DNA of 64,000 nucleotides. Origin: JBAVVD01 sp049697115 (GTDB taxonomy: Bacteria; Acidobacteriota; Aminicenantia; Aminicenantales; UBA4085). The translations under genes were made by a program, and so were the position numbers. The notes below the pieces were generated by a model that was not told the DNA's origin, searched no databases, and saw nothing but the letters and a program-made list of their open reading frames with translations. The stretch covers positions 66,888 through 130,887 of the forward strand of contig JBAVVD010000040.1 of the NCBI GenBank assembly GCA_049697115.1. The letters are read 5' to 3'. The stretch's first letter is position 1. Each line of letters starts with the position of its first letter. Shown here in pieces: positions 23,528 through 32,074 of the stretch.

Positions 23528-26143
23528 CTACCGCCGCGGCTTTTTGTCGCCCGTCTGTTCTTTTTCTCGGTTCAATTCGAGGATATCGACGCTGGTTGCC
23601 GAATCACCGATCAGGTGCTGGCAAAAATAATCCGCCCGGATCCAGAAAAAATAATCGGTCATGTCACCGAAGCCGTGACGCTGACCCGGCAGCAGGACAA
23701 AGTCGAACCGCTTGTTAGCCCGGATGAGGGCGTTGACCATGCGGTAGGTGTTCGCCGGATGGACGTTGTTGTCCTTGTCCCCGGTGGCGAGCATGAGATG
23801 GCCCTTGAGATTTTTGGCCAGTTCAGAATTTTTCTCTATGCTGTACTCGAACTTGGTGTGGCCGTCCTTGTCCACGATTTCCTTGACGCCATGGTGCTTC
23901 TCACTCCACCATCGGTTGTAGATATTGTTCTCGTGGTTGCCTGAGGAAGAGACGGCGACCTTGAAGAAATCCGGGTAGACGAGCATGGCCGCCGTGGACA
24001 TGAATCCGCCGCCCGAATGGCCGTAAATACCGACCCGGTCGATGTCAATAAAAGGATATTTCATGGCCAGCTGCTCGATGGCCCGCTTTTTATCGGCCAG
24101 GCCGTAATCCCGAAGGTTGCCATAACCGTAATTGTGGTACCACTTGGATCGCGACGGATGACCGCCTCTGTTCCCCACTTCAATGACAATAAATCCGAAC
24201 TGAGCCAGGGCCACATTATTGTTCCGGGGCGAGAAGGTCTTGGAGACGCTCTCGGTCTGCGGGCCGGGATAGACATAGGCGATAATCGGATATTTTTTGC
24301 CGGCGTCAAAATCGAAGGGTTTGTACATCACTCCATAGAGGTCGGTGATGCCGTCATCGGTCTTGACCATGAACGGCTCGGGATACTTAAACCCAGCCCC
24401 GAGGAGAACGCTGTCGTCGGTCGTCTCCAGTTCGAGGAGAAGTGTACCTCTGGCGTCGCGAAGCTGGGATTTAGGCGCCATGTCCACGCGCGAGAAATTA
24501 TCAATGAAATATTTCGAGGATTCATCCATAAAGACGGCATGAGAAGCGTTGACGGGATTGAGGATTTTCATGGCTGTTCCGTCCAGATTCACCCGATAGA
24601 GGTGAGTGAAATAGGGATCTTCGTTGGCTTCACGGCCGCAAGCGTTGAAATACAGGGCCCGGGCCGTCTCGTCGATGCCTCTGATCTCCCGGCAGGAGAA
24701 TTCGCCCGAGGTGATCTGGTTTTTCAGTCGGCCGCTTCCGTCATACAGATAGTAGTGTCCCCAGCCGTCGCGTTCGGACCACCAGACCAGTTCTTTACCG
24801 TTCTGGATGAGCCGCAGAGGCAGGACATCGACATAGGTGTTGAGAATTTCCTCGATGAGGATCTTCACTTCGCCGGTATTGGCGTCGGCCAGGCAGACTT
24901 CGTATTTGTGCAGATCCCGGCTCTGGCGGCCGAAATAGAGCTTATCCGACGTTTCGCTGACCCATAGCGCCGGCGGCGGATTATCGCGATCGAATTCCGT
25001 AAAATCGCGCGGCGCCATAAAGATCGAGATCATCTGGTCCTTGAAGCGCTCCGCGTTGACCTTCAGCTTCGTCTTTTTTTCGATATCGAAAACCAGGAGT
25101 TCAGGTTGCGGCTGGTTTTCTTCGCCCGGCATGCCGTAGGGGTAAGTCTCAAGGGTAGGCCTCGGATCTGACAGGGAATTAATGACCCAGAGAGGGGTGA
25201 CTTTTCGCTCGTCCTGCCGGACGCAGGCGAATTTCTTGGAATCTTTTGACCAGACGATAAGGATGGGCGGAACGCGGTAATCCTTCCGGTCCTTCTCGTT
25301 TTTCTGGAGCTCCTTCTTATCCTCTTCATTCAATCTTCTGGAGTAGCTGCAGTTCTCTTCGCCGTCAGTGGTGAGCTGAATTTCCTGGATGGCCTTGTCG
25401 TCCGCTTTTTTCAAGGCTCGCTTGTAGTTTTCGGCGTCCATCGAGAAGAGATTGTCGGCGCGGGCGAACACGACCATTTTTTCGTCCGGGGAGAGAGAGG
25501 CCCATCGGGGTTTTTTCCCCGTTTCCTCGAAATCTTCAAGAAGGGTGAGCTTTTGGGAGGCCAGGTCGTATTCGAAATGGAGCGTCTTGGTTTTCGATTC
25601 GGGTTCCTTGGGTCGGACCGTGTCCTTATCTTTCTTTTCCGTATCCTGTTCCTTCTCTTTCTCTTTTTCTTTGTCCTCGATCTCTATGCCGAGATCCTCG
25701 ACTTTCTTTAATTTGTCGCCGGCCCTGATGTCGGCATCTTTCGGGTATTCGATTTCGAACTGGATGGCCGTGTCCTTCTTGACGAACTCGATGGTCCGGA
25801 TCGGCAAATGCTGCGCGTCATAAGGGAAGAGGGTGATCTGGGTGAGCAGGGCCGCCATTTTGGCGTTGTCGAAAAGCGGCTTTTTAGATTTGGCCGAAGG
25901 ATCGACAATGATAAATTTCCGGCCCTGGCTTGTTTCGTAGCTGTACCAGAAGCGATCACCCGTGTCGAGCCAGTGCGGGGAGACTCGGATGTCAAAGACG
26001 AGTTTTCCGACTTTCTGCGGCGTCCACCGCGCCGCTAGCTTATAATTGGCTTTTTGAACGGGCGTGTTTTCGGATAAAAGGGCGGGAGTCGCCGCCGCAA
26101 TTAAAAACCAAAGAGCCCAAAAGACTACGAGAGGACGCTTCAT
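23528..26143 (-). CDS. exported S9 prolyl-oligopeptidase family peptidase (DPP-IV-like)
   Basis: 871 residues with a signal peptide (about 1-24). An N-terminal beta-propeller (about 50-600), typical of DPP-IV, contains a Lys/Glu/Asp-rich insert at about 155-185. The C-terminal alpha/beta-hydrolase (about 620-855) holds the triad: nucleophile Ser in GIYGHSGGGFMS, Asp in ATGDKDNNVHP and His in PGQRHGFGD. The family releases dipeptides or cleaves after proline. ATG start with GGAGG at 26143. It is monocistronic and convergent with the lysine operon. It probably works in the periplasm or outside the cell with the S46 enzymes in peptide use. Confidence 0.95.
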   Translation of the reverse strand: MKRPLVVFWALWFLIAAATPALLSENTPVQKANYKLAARWTPQKVGKLVFDIRVSPHWLDTGDRFWYSYETSQGRKFIIVDPSAKSKKPLFDNAKMAALLTQITLFPYDAQHLPIRTIEFVKKDTAIQFEIEYPKDADIRAGDKLKKVEDLGIEIEDKEKEKEKEQDTEKKDKDTVRPKEPESKTKTLHFEYDLASQKLTLLEDFEETGKKPRWASLSPDEKMVVFARADNLFSMDAENYKRALKKADDKAIQEIQLTTDGEENCSYSRRLNEEDKKELQKNEKDRKDYRVPPILIVWSKDSKKFACVRQDERKVTPLWVINSLSDPRPTLETYPYGMPGEENQPQPELLVFDIEKKTKLKVNAERFKDQMISIFMAPRDFTEFDRDNPPPALWVSETSDKLYFGRQSRDLHKYEVCLADANTGEVKILIEEILNTYVDVLPLRLIQNGKELVWWSERDGWGHYYLYDGSGRLKNQITSGEFSCREIRGIDETARALYFNACGREANEDPYFTHLYRVNLDGTAMKILNPVNASHAVFMDESSKYFIDNFSRVDMAPKSQLRDARGTLLLELETTDDSVLLGAGFKYPEPFMVKTDDGITDLYGVMYKPFDFDAGKKYPIIAYVYPGPQTESVSKTFSPRNNNVALAQFGFIVIEVGNRGGHPSRSKWYHNYGYGNLRDYGLADKKRAIEQLAMKYPFIDIDRVGIYGHSGGGFMSTAAMLVYPDFFKVAVSSSGNHENNIYNRWWSEKHHGVKEIVDKDGHTKFEYSIEKNSELAKNLKGHLMLATGDKDNNVHPANTYRMVNALIRANKRFDFVLLPGQRHGFGDMTDYFFWIRADYFCQHLIGDSATSVDILELNREKEQTGDKKPRR

Positions 26144-26468
26144 AGAAATACCTCCTTATGAGATTGTTTTATAATTATGGTTGTGAACGGTGATATAAAA
26201 TGTGAAATCCATATGGGATTTTTGAACCGCCATGAACAGGTATAAATATATGAACGCGACGAAAAAATCAACCAGCGGATTTTAACAGTACGGCTCTGAC
26301 ATCAATAGCGCGCTCGGGATTCCTTGACCCTGGATTTGGAAACATATTCTATGATGATGTGATGACTCAGATTTGGAATAGGGTCCTGTCACAGCTCCTC
26401 CCCGTCCGTCCTCACCTCCGCTCCTGGAGAATGCCAGATGAGGAATGATCGAAGGGCCGTGAGGCTCC

Positions 26469-26546
26469 GGGCGGGCGGGGAGCCCCTCCGCCGTGTCCCC
26501 CTCCATCGACGATCGCCCCCATCACAGAAATGGATGCTGCCGGATT
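26469..26546 (+). repeat. GC-rich dispersed repeat, copy A
   Basis: About 78 bp that match 38437-38513 at roughly 85-88 % by eye, sharing the block CCCTCCGCCGTGTCCCCCTC and then GATCGCCCCCATCA and AGAAATGGA. Both copies lie in intergenic DNA just upstream of a promoter. Sequence further upstream (about 26384-26415) resembles 41040-41080 in inverted orientation. Confidence 0.7.
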
Positions 26547-26557
26547 TCTATAGATTC

Positions 26558-26587
26558 TTGAGAATAAAGGACAAAAGGTTGTATTAT
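26558..26587 (+). promoter_or_regulatory. candidate promoter for the ABC transporter operon
   Basis: TTGAGA, 18-nt spacer, TATTAT; predicted start about 20 nt before the ATG at 26614. Confidence 0.4.
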
Positions 26588-26613
26588 ATAAAGCTCATCT
26601 TTAGGGCAGAGAA

Positions 26614-27612
26614 ATGGACGCCATACGTGTCAACCATCTGACAAAGAAGTTCAACGGCCTGACGGCAGTGGACAATGTGTCTTTTTCTGTCCGGAGCGGG
26701 GAACTTTTTGGCCTTCTGGGGCCGAACGGCGCGGGCAAAACAACAACCATCAACATGCTTTCCACTCTTCTCAAGCCCACTTCCGGACATGCCGAAGTGG
26801 CAGGGTTTGATGTTTCCCAGTACAGGGACAGCGTGAGGAAAAGCATCGGTGTTGTTTTCCAGGAGCCCGCCCTCGACAGCAAGCTCACCGGAAGAGAAAA
26901 CCTGGAATTTCATGCGATGATGTACGGCCTGGACAGAGTGGAAAGGAGACAAAGAATCGAGGCCGTCCTCAGGCTCGTTGAATTGACCGAGAAGGCCTCG
27001 GTTCTGGTTGAGAAATACTCGGGGGGAATGAAAAGGCGTCTGGAAATAGCCAGGGGCCTGATTCACAGGCCGAAAGTTCTCTTCCTGGACGAGCCGACCC
27101 TCGGCCTGGACGCCCAGACAAGGCGACACATCTGGGACTATATCAAGAGGCTGAACCAGGAGAGCCAGGTGACCATTATCCTGACCACGCATTATATGGA
27201 AGAGGCGGATTACCTGTGTGAAAGAGTGGCCATCATGGACAACGGAAAATTCGTGGCCATGGATACTCCCCACAGGCTGAAGGATATCCTGGGGGGCGAT
27301 GTGGTCTGCCTGGAAGTCGAAGACGGAGCCGAAGACTTCATGAGCCGGGTCAAAAGCCTGGAATGGATCAAAAAGTCCAGCCATCATGATGGCGTCCTCA
27401 ATCTGACTTTGGAAAAAGGAGAGAGGAGAATTCCGGAATTGATCGGCTTTGCCCAGAAACTGGGCATCACGGTCAGCTGTGTTCATCTCAGAAAGCCCAG
27501 CCTGGAAGACGTTTTTCTTCATTATACGGGAAGAACGATCCGCGAGCAGGAAGCCAGCCAGAGCGAACGCCACCGAGCTGCCATGAGAGGACACGGGAGA
27601 AGAGTCCGATGA
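26614..27612 (+). CDS. ABC transporter ATP-binding protein (DrrA-type)
   Basis: 332 residues. Walker A GPNGAGKTTT, Q-loop VFQEPALDSKL, signature YSGGMKRRLEIARGL, Walker B VLFLDEPTLGLD and H-loop TTHYMEEAD are all intact within about 1-225. A C-terminal extension (about 230-332) is typical of DrrA/multidrug or daunorubicin-resistance ATPases. It energises the ABC-2 permease whose gene overlaps by 4 nt (ATGA). Export substrate unknown: candidates are drugs, lipids or polysaccharides. The neighbouring muramidase gene does not define it. Confidence 0.95.
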   Translation: MDAIRVNHLTKKFNGLTAVDNVSFSVRSGELFGLLGPNGAGKTTTINMLSTLLKPTSGHAEVAGFDVSQYRDSVRKSIGVVFQEPALDSKLTGRENLEFHAMMYGLDRVERRQRIEAVLRLVELTEKASVLVEKYSGGMKRRLEIARGLIHRPKVLFLDEPTLGLDAQTRRHIWDYIKRLNQESQVTIILTTHYMEEADYLCERVAIMDNGKFVAMDTPHRLKDILGGDVVCLEVEDGAEDFMSRVKSLEWIKKSSHHDGVLNLTLEKGERRIPELIGFAQKLGITVSCVHLRKPSLEDVFLHYTGRTIREQEASQSERHRAAMRGHGRRVR

Positions 27613-28373
27613 TCAGCGGTACGGCGGTATATGTCCTGTGGCTCAGGGAGATGAAAAGATATCTCCGGGCCAAGTCCAGAGTTGTCGGGTCGCTGGCCAT
27701 GCCCCTCTTTTTTCTCGCTTTTCTGGGACTGGGATTCAACCGGATGGCCATTCCTGGAGTGGCACGGGACGTGAATTACATCCGTTTTCTGGTCCCCGGC
27801 ATCATTGGCATGTCCATGCTTTTTACTTCCACGTTCGCTGGTCTGTCTGTGCTCTGGGACAGAGAATTCGGATTCTTAAAAGAAATCATGGTCGCTCCGG
27901 TCAGCCGGATTTCCATCGTTCTGGGAAGGATTGCCGGAGGAGTAACCACGGCCTTAATCCAGGGCCTGTTGATTCTCGGGATTTCTTTTCTTGTGGGATT
28001 CAAAATAGGAAGTTTTCTGTCGATATCCCTGGCCCTGCTGTTTATGGTTTTGATTTCCATGACCTTCATCGGCATGGGTTTGATCTTTGCCTCTAACATG
28101 AAGGATATGCAGGGATTCAGCATTGTCATGAATTTCATTATTTTTCCGATTTTCTTTTTATCCGGAGCCCTCTACCCACTGGAGAATTTGCCCCTGTGGA
28201 TTCGCTTCCTTTCCTATGCCGATCCCCTCACTTATGGAATCGACGGTCTGCGTGGATCGCTGATCAAAGTCTCTTCGTTCTCGATACTCATGGATTTTTT
28301 CATCTTGGCGGGCTTTTCCCTCATTATGCTTTTCCTCGGGGCGTATTTTTTTGAAAAAAGTGAAAGCGTCTGA
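27609..28373 (+). CDS. ABC-2 type permease (DrrB-type)
   Basis: 254 residues with six predicted transmembrane helices (about 25-45, 58-80, 105-130, 138-165, 172-195 and 228-248). The ABC-2 signature is FFLSGALYPLENLPLWIRFLSYADPLTYGIDGLRG shortened here to its key residues: SGALYPLENLP, then DPLTYGIDGLR. It forms the membrane part of the exporter with the preceding ATPase, to which its start is overlapped (ATGA). No periplasmic adaptor gene is adjacent, which is usual for DrrAB systems. Confidence 0.93.
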   Translation: MISGTAVYVLWLREMKRYLRAKSRVVGSLAMPLFFLAFLGLGFNRMAIPGVARDVNYIRFLVPGIIGMSMLFTSTFAGLSVLWDREFGFLKEIMVAPVSRISIVLGRIAGGVTTALIQGLLILGISFLVGFKIGSFLSISLALLFMVLISMTFIGMGLIFASNMKDMQGFSIVMNFIIFPIFFLSGALYPLENLPLWIRFLSYADPLTYGIDGLRGSLIKVSSFSILMDFFILAGFSLIMLFLGAYFFEKSESV

Positions 28374-28521
28374 GTTCCCGTCGGCCCCGGGAAGTGAGTC
28401 CGCATACTGTCCGAGTAAAGGAGGCAGAAAGACCAATGAAATCGGTTGAATGCTGGAAAGGGAAAGCGAGGAGGTGCTCTCATTTTGGCCATATCCGAAC
28501 TGGAAAAAAGGAGGAAAGAGC

Positions 28522-29874
28522 ATGAGGAAGGAGACTCGCCGGAGACATGTGATTCTCAAGTTAATAATTTTTTTGACCGTCTGTATGTTCTCTCTCTTTG
28601 TATTCTCTGCGGCAAGAGCAAAAGGGGATAAAGACGAAAGAGCAATCCGGAAAGAATACACAGTCAAGCTCGGAGTTGAAGTCTTCCTGGAAAAACACAT
28701 CTCTCTGATCAAGGGGAAAAGAGTGGGGCTGATCACAAATCCCTCGGGAGTCGACAGTCAGCTCCAGAGTACGGCCGAGCGTTTCTTCCGGAATCCCGAT
28801 ATTCAGCTGGTCGCTCTTTACGGGCCGGAGCACGGCGTGAGAGGAAATGCCCAGGCTGGAGAATATGTTCCTTTTTATATCGATGAAAAGTATAAAATCC
28901 CTGTCTTCAGTCTCTACGGGCAGTCGCGGAAGGCAGATCCCGGAATGCTCAAGAACATCGATGCGTACATGCGCTCCTTTGATACAGTGCAGGAGGGGAA
29001 AATCCCTGAGCGGACAATGATCAGGGATGTGGATGTCCTGGTCTTTGACATTCAGGATGTCGGCACACGTATCTATGCCTATATTGCCACCATGGTCTAT
29101 GCCATGGAAGCCGCCGCTGAAAATGATATTGATTTTATCGTCCTGGACCGCCCGAATCCAATCAACGGAAGGGATATGGAAGGCCCCATCCTCGAGTATC
29201 CCGAATTCAGTTCTTTTCTCGGAGTCTATCCAATTCCATTCCGGCACGGCATGACAGTGGGGGAGCAGGCCAAGATGTATAATGAGAAATTCCTGTCCAA
29301 AAAAGCAAGGCTCACGGTCATCCCTATGGAGGGATGGAAGCGGGAGATGTGGTATGATGAAACAGGCCTCCCCTGGGTTATTCCTTCGCCGAACATGCCA
29401 ACTTTGGAGACGGCCACAGTCTATTCCGGTCAGGTCTTTCTGGAAGGGACGAATGTTTCCGAAGGAAGAGGGACGACCAAACCCTTTGAGCTGTTTGGCG
29501 CTCCGTGGATTGACGGGTATGCTCTTGCAAAGAAGCTCAATGAGCTTGATTTGCTGGACGTGAAATTTCGAGAGGCCTGGTTCACGCCCACTTTTTCCAA
29601 GTTTCAGGGCGAATTGTGCAGTGGCGCTCAGATTCATGTTCTGGACAGAAACATTTATCGGCCGCTGGAGACCGCTCTTTTTATCATCCAGACCATCCGT
29701 GCAATGTATCCGAACAAATTTCAGTTCCACCAAGACTATTTCGACACAATCATGGGAACAGCAAAGGTCCGGGAGGCCATCCTCCGGGGAATTCCCATTA
29801 GAGATATTTTCAAAGAGTTTGCAGAAGGTCTTGAAGCTTTTTCCTCGATGCGGAAGGCCTATCTCCTTTACTGA
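28522..29874 (+). CDS. exported DUF1343 protein, NamZ-type exo-beta-N-acetylmuramidase
   Basis: About 450 residues with an N-terminal signal peptide (HVILKLIIFLTVCMFSLFVFS). The rest is a full DUF1343 protein. Conserved blocks are GKRVGLITNPSGVD, ALYGPEHGVRGNAQAGE, FDIQDVGTRIYAYIATM, VLDRPNPI, PFRHGMTVGE, WVIPSPNMPT and EGTNVSEGRGTTKPFE. Characterised members (NamZ) release terminal MurNAc from cell-wall fragments. The ATG at 28522 has AAGGAGG; the 24 upstream codons of the longer frame are unlikely. It probably acts in the periplasm on peptidoglycan debris. It may be transcribed with the ABC genes 148 nt upstream. Confidence 0.92.
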   Translation: MRKETRRRHVILKLIIFLTVCMFSLFVFSAARAKGDKDERAIRKEYTVKLGVEVFLEKHISLIKGKRVGLITNPSGVDSQLQSTAERFFRNPDIQLVALYGPEHGVRGNAQAGEYVPFYIDEKYKIPVFSLYGQSRKADPGMLKNIDAYMRSFDTVQEGKIPERTMIRDVDVLVFDIQDVGTRIYAYIATMVYAMEAAAENDIDFIVLDRPNPINGRDMEGPILEYPEFSSFLGVYPIPFRHGMTVGEQAKMYNEKFLSKKARLTVIPMEGWKREMWYDETGLPWVIPSPNMPTLETATVYSGQVFLEGTNVSEGRGTTKPFELFGAPWIDGYALAKKLNELDLLDVKFREAWFTPTFSKFQGELCSGAQIHVLDRNIYRPLETALFIIQTIRAMYPNKFQFHQDYFDTIMGTAKVREAILRGIPIRDIFKEFAEGLEAFSSMRKAYLLY

Positions 29875-29984
29875 AGGATCGCCACATGCCAGAGTGGACC
29901 TCTTCAGATCACAGCGATGATTACCGATAAAGCCGTCCATCGGCACTCTGGGATAAAGCTTCCGGTTGAAAGCCGGGGCTTATT

Positions 29985-30013
29985 TTGAATACAATTATTC
30001 TCTTTGGTATATG
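29985..30013 (+). promoter_or_regulatory. candidate promoter for the glutamine-synthetase-like gene
   Basis: TTGAAT, 17-nt spacer, TATATG; about 23 nt of leader with a GAGGAG box before the ATG at 30043. Confidence 0.45.
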
Positions 30014-30042
30014 GATATTAAGGATTTAGAGGAGAATTCATC

Positions 30043-31614
30043 ATGCTGCCAAAACGGACTTCCTATTATGCTCTGGCCAATCCGCTTTCCGAGATGCTGG
30101 ACAAGCCCTGCCGGGATTTTCAGCGATCAGATTTTTTAAAGATTATCGAGCAGAGAAAAATTAAATCCATCACCTTCCACTACACGGCCATAGACGGCAA
30201 ACTCAAGGAGCTGAAGCTGCCCGTGGCCAACAGCTATCAGGCAGAATGTATTCTGGCCGAGGGAGAACGGGTGGACGGCTCCTCGCTTTTTAAAGGCATG
30301 ATTGACGCCGCCCTTTCGGATTTATATGTGGTTCCTGTCTACCGGACGGCCTTTTTAAATCCTTTTGACGAAGGAAGTTTGGATTTCATCTGCCGCTATC
30401 TGACTAAGGAGGGAGAGCCGGCGCCTTTTGCCCTTGACAACATCTTGATCCGCGCCTCCAGTGTCTTCCGGGAAAATACGGGACTGGACCTGTGGGCTCT
30501 GGGGGAACTGGAGTTTTTCCTCCTCAGCGATAAAACAAATTTTCTATATCCCGCTCACAAACAGCAGGGATACCATGCGGCCGCGCCTTTTATCAAGAGC
30601 GGGCAGATTCTGGACGAAATGGTCCATCACATCACCCAGATCACAGGGGCTGTGAAATACGCCCATAGCGAAGTTGGATATGTTGATAATGTCCGCAGTG
30701 ATATCGAAGAAATCAAAGGCAAACAGGCCGAGCAGCTCGAAATTGAATTTCTCTCCAGACCCGTGGAAGAAATGGCGGATGACCTTGTGCTCAGCCGCTG
30801 GCTGATCCGTAATGTCGCATACAAATACGGCTGTGTGGCCACATTCACTCCCAAGATCGAGGAAGGCGTGGCCGGCAATGGATTCCACTTCCATCTCGAA
30901 CTGCTCAAAGACGGAAAAAACATCATGGTCGGCAAGGATGGAAAAATCTCAGAACCGGCGCGGAAGCTCATCGGAGGATTGTGTGAGTATGCCGATTCGC
31001 TGACAGCCTTCGGAAATACAGTTTCTTCGGCCTATCTGCGCCTGGTACCCAACCAGGAAGCGCCGACCCGCATCTGCTGGAGCGACCTCAACCGGAGCGC
31101 CATGATTCGCGTGCCTCTGGGATGGGCCAATGTCCGTCATCTGGCCAGGCGCCTCAATCCCAAAGAAATCAATGATTTCTGTGATACTCAGGGGCGGCAG
31201 ACCGTGGAGCTCCGAAGCCCGGATGGAAGCGCCATCATTCATCTTCTTCTGTCAGGCATAGTTATGGCGGCCGATTGGGCTTTTAAGGAGGACCGCTCGC
31301 TCTTCAAGGAAAATAGTCCACTGGAACTGGCGGAAAGGCTTTATGTCAAAGGCAATATTTTTACAGAAAAGGAGCTGTTGAATAAGCTTCCCGTGCTTCC
31401 CACAAGCTGTATCGAGTCCAGCCGGATTCTTTTAAAAAAACGAGAACTGTATGAGCGTGATGGCGTGTTTCCTCCGAGTATCATCGAATATATAGCGATG
31501 CTTCTGCAAAGGGAAAATGACGAGTCAATGAATAAAAAGCTGGCCGACCTGCCGGCGGATGACCGGCTTCATGAGACGCGCAAAATCATGCACAAGGACC
31601 TCCACCGCCATTAA
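30043..31614 (+). CDS. glutamine synthetase family protein
   Basis: 523 residues. An N-terminal beta-Grasp domain (about 20-110, with GERVDGSSLFKGM) precedes the catalytic domain. Metal-ligand motifs are recognisable: ALGELEFFLLSD, HSEVGYVDN, EIEFLSRP, GNGFHFHLELLKDGKN and VELRSPDGSA. The protein is longer than typical GlnA (about 470), with a charged C-terminal tail. It lacks the NLYDLP adenylylation site of proteobacterial GS. It may be the cell's glutamine synthetase or a related gamma-glutamyl ligase acting on another amine. It is preceded by its own promoter and appears monocistronic. Confidence 0.85.
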   Translation: MLPKRTSYYALANPLSEMLDKPCRDFQRSDFLKIIEQRKIKSITFHYTAIDGKLKELKLPVANSYQAECILAEGERVDGSSLFKGMIDAALSDLYVVPVYRTAFLNPFDEGSLDFICRYLTKEGEPAPFALDNILIRASSVFRENTGLDLWALGELEFFLLSDKTNFLYPAHKQQGYHAAAPFIKSGQILDEMVHHITQITGAVKYAHSEVGYVDNVRSDIEEIKGKQAEQLEIEFLSRPVEEMADDLVLSRWLIRNVAYKYGCVATFTPKIEEGVAGNGFHFHLELLKDGKNIMVGKDGKISEPARKLIGGLCEYADSLTAFGNTVSSAYLRLVPNQEAPTRICWSDLNRSAMIRVPLGWANVRHLARRLNPKEINDFCDTQGRQTVELRSPDGSAIIHLLLSGIVMAADWAFKEDRSLFKENSPLELAERLYVKGNIFTEKELLNKLPVLPTSCIESSRILLKKRELYERDGVFPPSIIEYIAMLLQRENDESMNKKLADLPADDRLHETRKIMHKDLHRH

Positions 31615-31765
31615 TTGGAGGCGGAGACATACCGCCACAAGCCCCATCCTTCTGCACCCAATGAATGAATCCCTTTTTGTTCTATTTCCGGAATTAAAAG
31701 AGGTCCACTCAATCAATAATTTCTATCGGTAATTTTGAGATTATAAAAAGAGATTATAAAAAGAA

Positions 31766-31794
31766 TTGATTTTTTCCCGGAGAAATGCTAGACT
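31766..31794 (+). promoter_or_regulatory. candidate promoter for the MFS gene
   Basis: TTGATT, 17-nt spacer, TAGACT; would give a leader of about 275 nt. Confidence 0.4.
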
Positions 31795-31811
31795 AAAAAA
31801 AACCTTGTTTC

Positions 31812-31888
31812 GCTGGCTGTACAGGGTTAAATGAACCCTTCTTAATTATCCCCCTTTTGCTTAATTTTCCCCAACAAAAACAGCCAGC
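31812..31888 (+). promoter_or_regulatory. structured leader element
   Basis: GCTGGCTGT (31812-31820) pairs perfectly with ACAGCCAGC (31880-31888). Inside are a hairpin AGGGTT-AAATG-AACCCT and two near-identical segments, CTTAATTATCCCC and CTTAATTTTCCCC. It lies about 10 nt after the predicted transcription start. It is not a riboswitch class I recognise. Confidence 0.4.
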
Positions 31889-32074
31889 ACTTTTGCCTCA
31901 ATGTTCAAAGTTATTTTTCAAACCCACAGGGTATGTCTTTTGGGACAGATTTTTCCGGATCCCTGGACCATTCCATTCAAAGACAATCAGAGATGCCCGA
32001 GGTCCTGACATTTCTTTAATGAAAAATGACGGCCAATGGATCCGGAATTTCAGGTTGGAAATAAAGAAGGGTTT

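Larger units (their letters stand above)
26144..26613. other. 470-nt intergenic region between S9 peptidase and ABC transporter
   Basis: Holds a GC-rich dispersed repeat (26469-26546), the candidate ABC-operon promoter (26558-26587) and the promoter region of the S9 gene. No supported ORF. Confidence 0.6.
31615..32074 (+). other. 460-nt intergenic region with a candidate structured mRNA leader
   Basis: Contains a tandem 13-bp repeat GAGATTATAAAAA (31737-31749 and 31750-31762), a promoter (31766-31794) and a 77-nt region able to fold (31812-31888). A further 190 nt precede the MFS start with no clear ORF of their own. Confidence 0.5.

Noticed and set aside
24017..24967. 316-codon open frame on the plus strand
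   Set aside because: Antisense to the S9 peptidase, with no family features.
28561..29946. 461-codon open frame on the minus strand
   Set aside because: Antisense to the NamZ-type gene; Cys/His-rich composition without domains.
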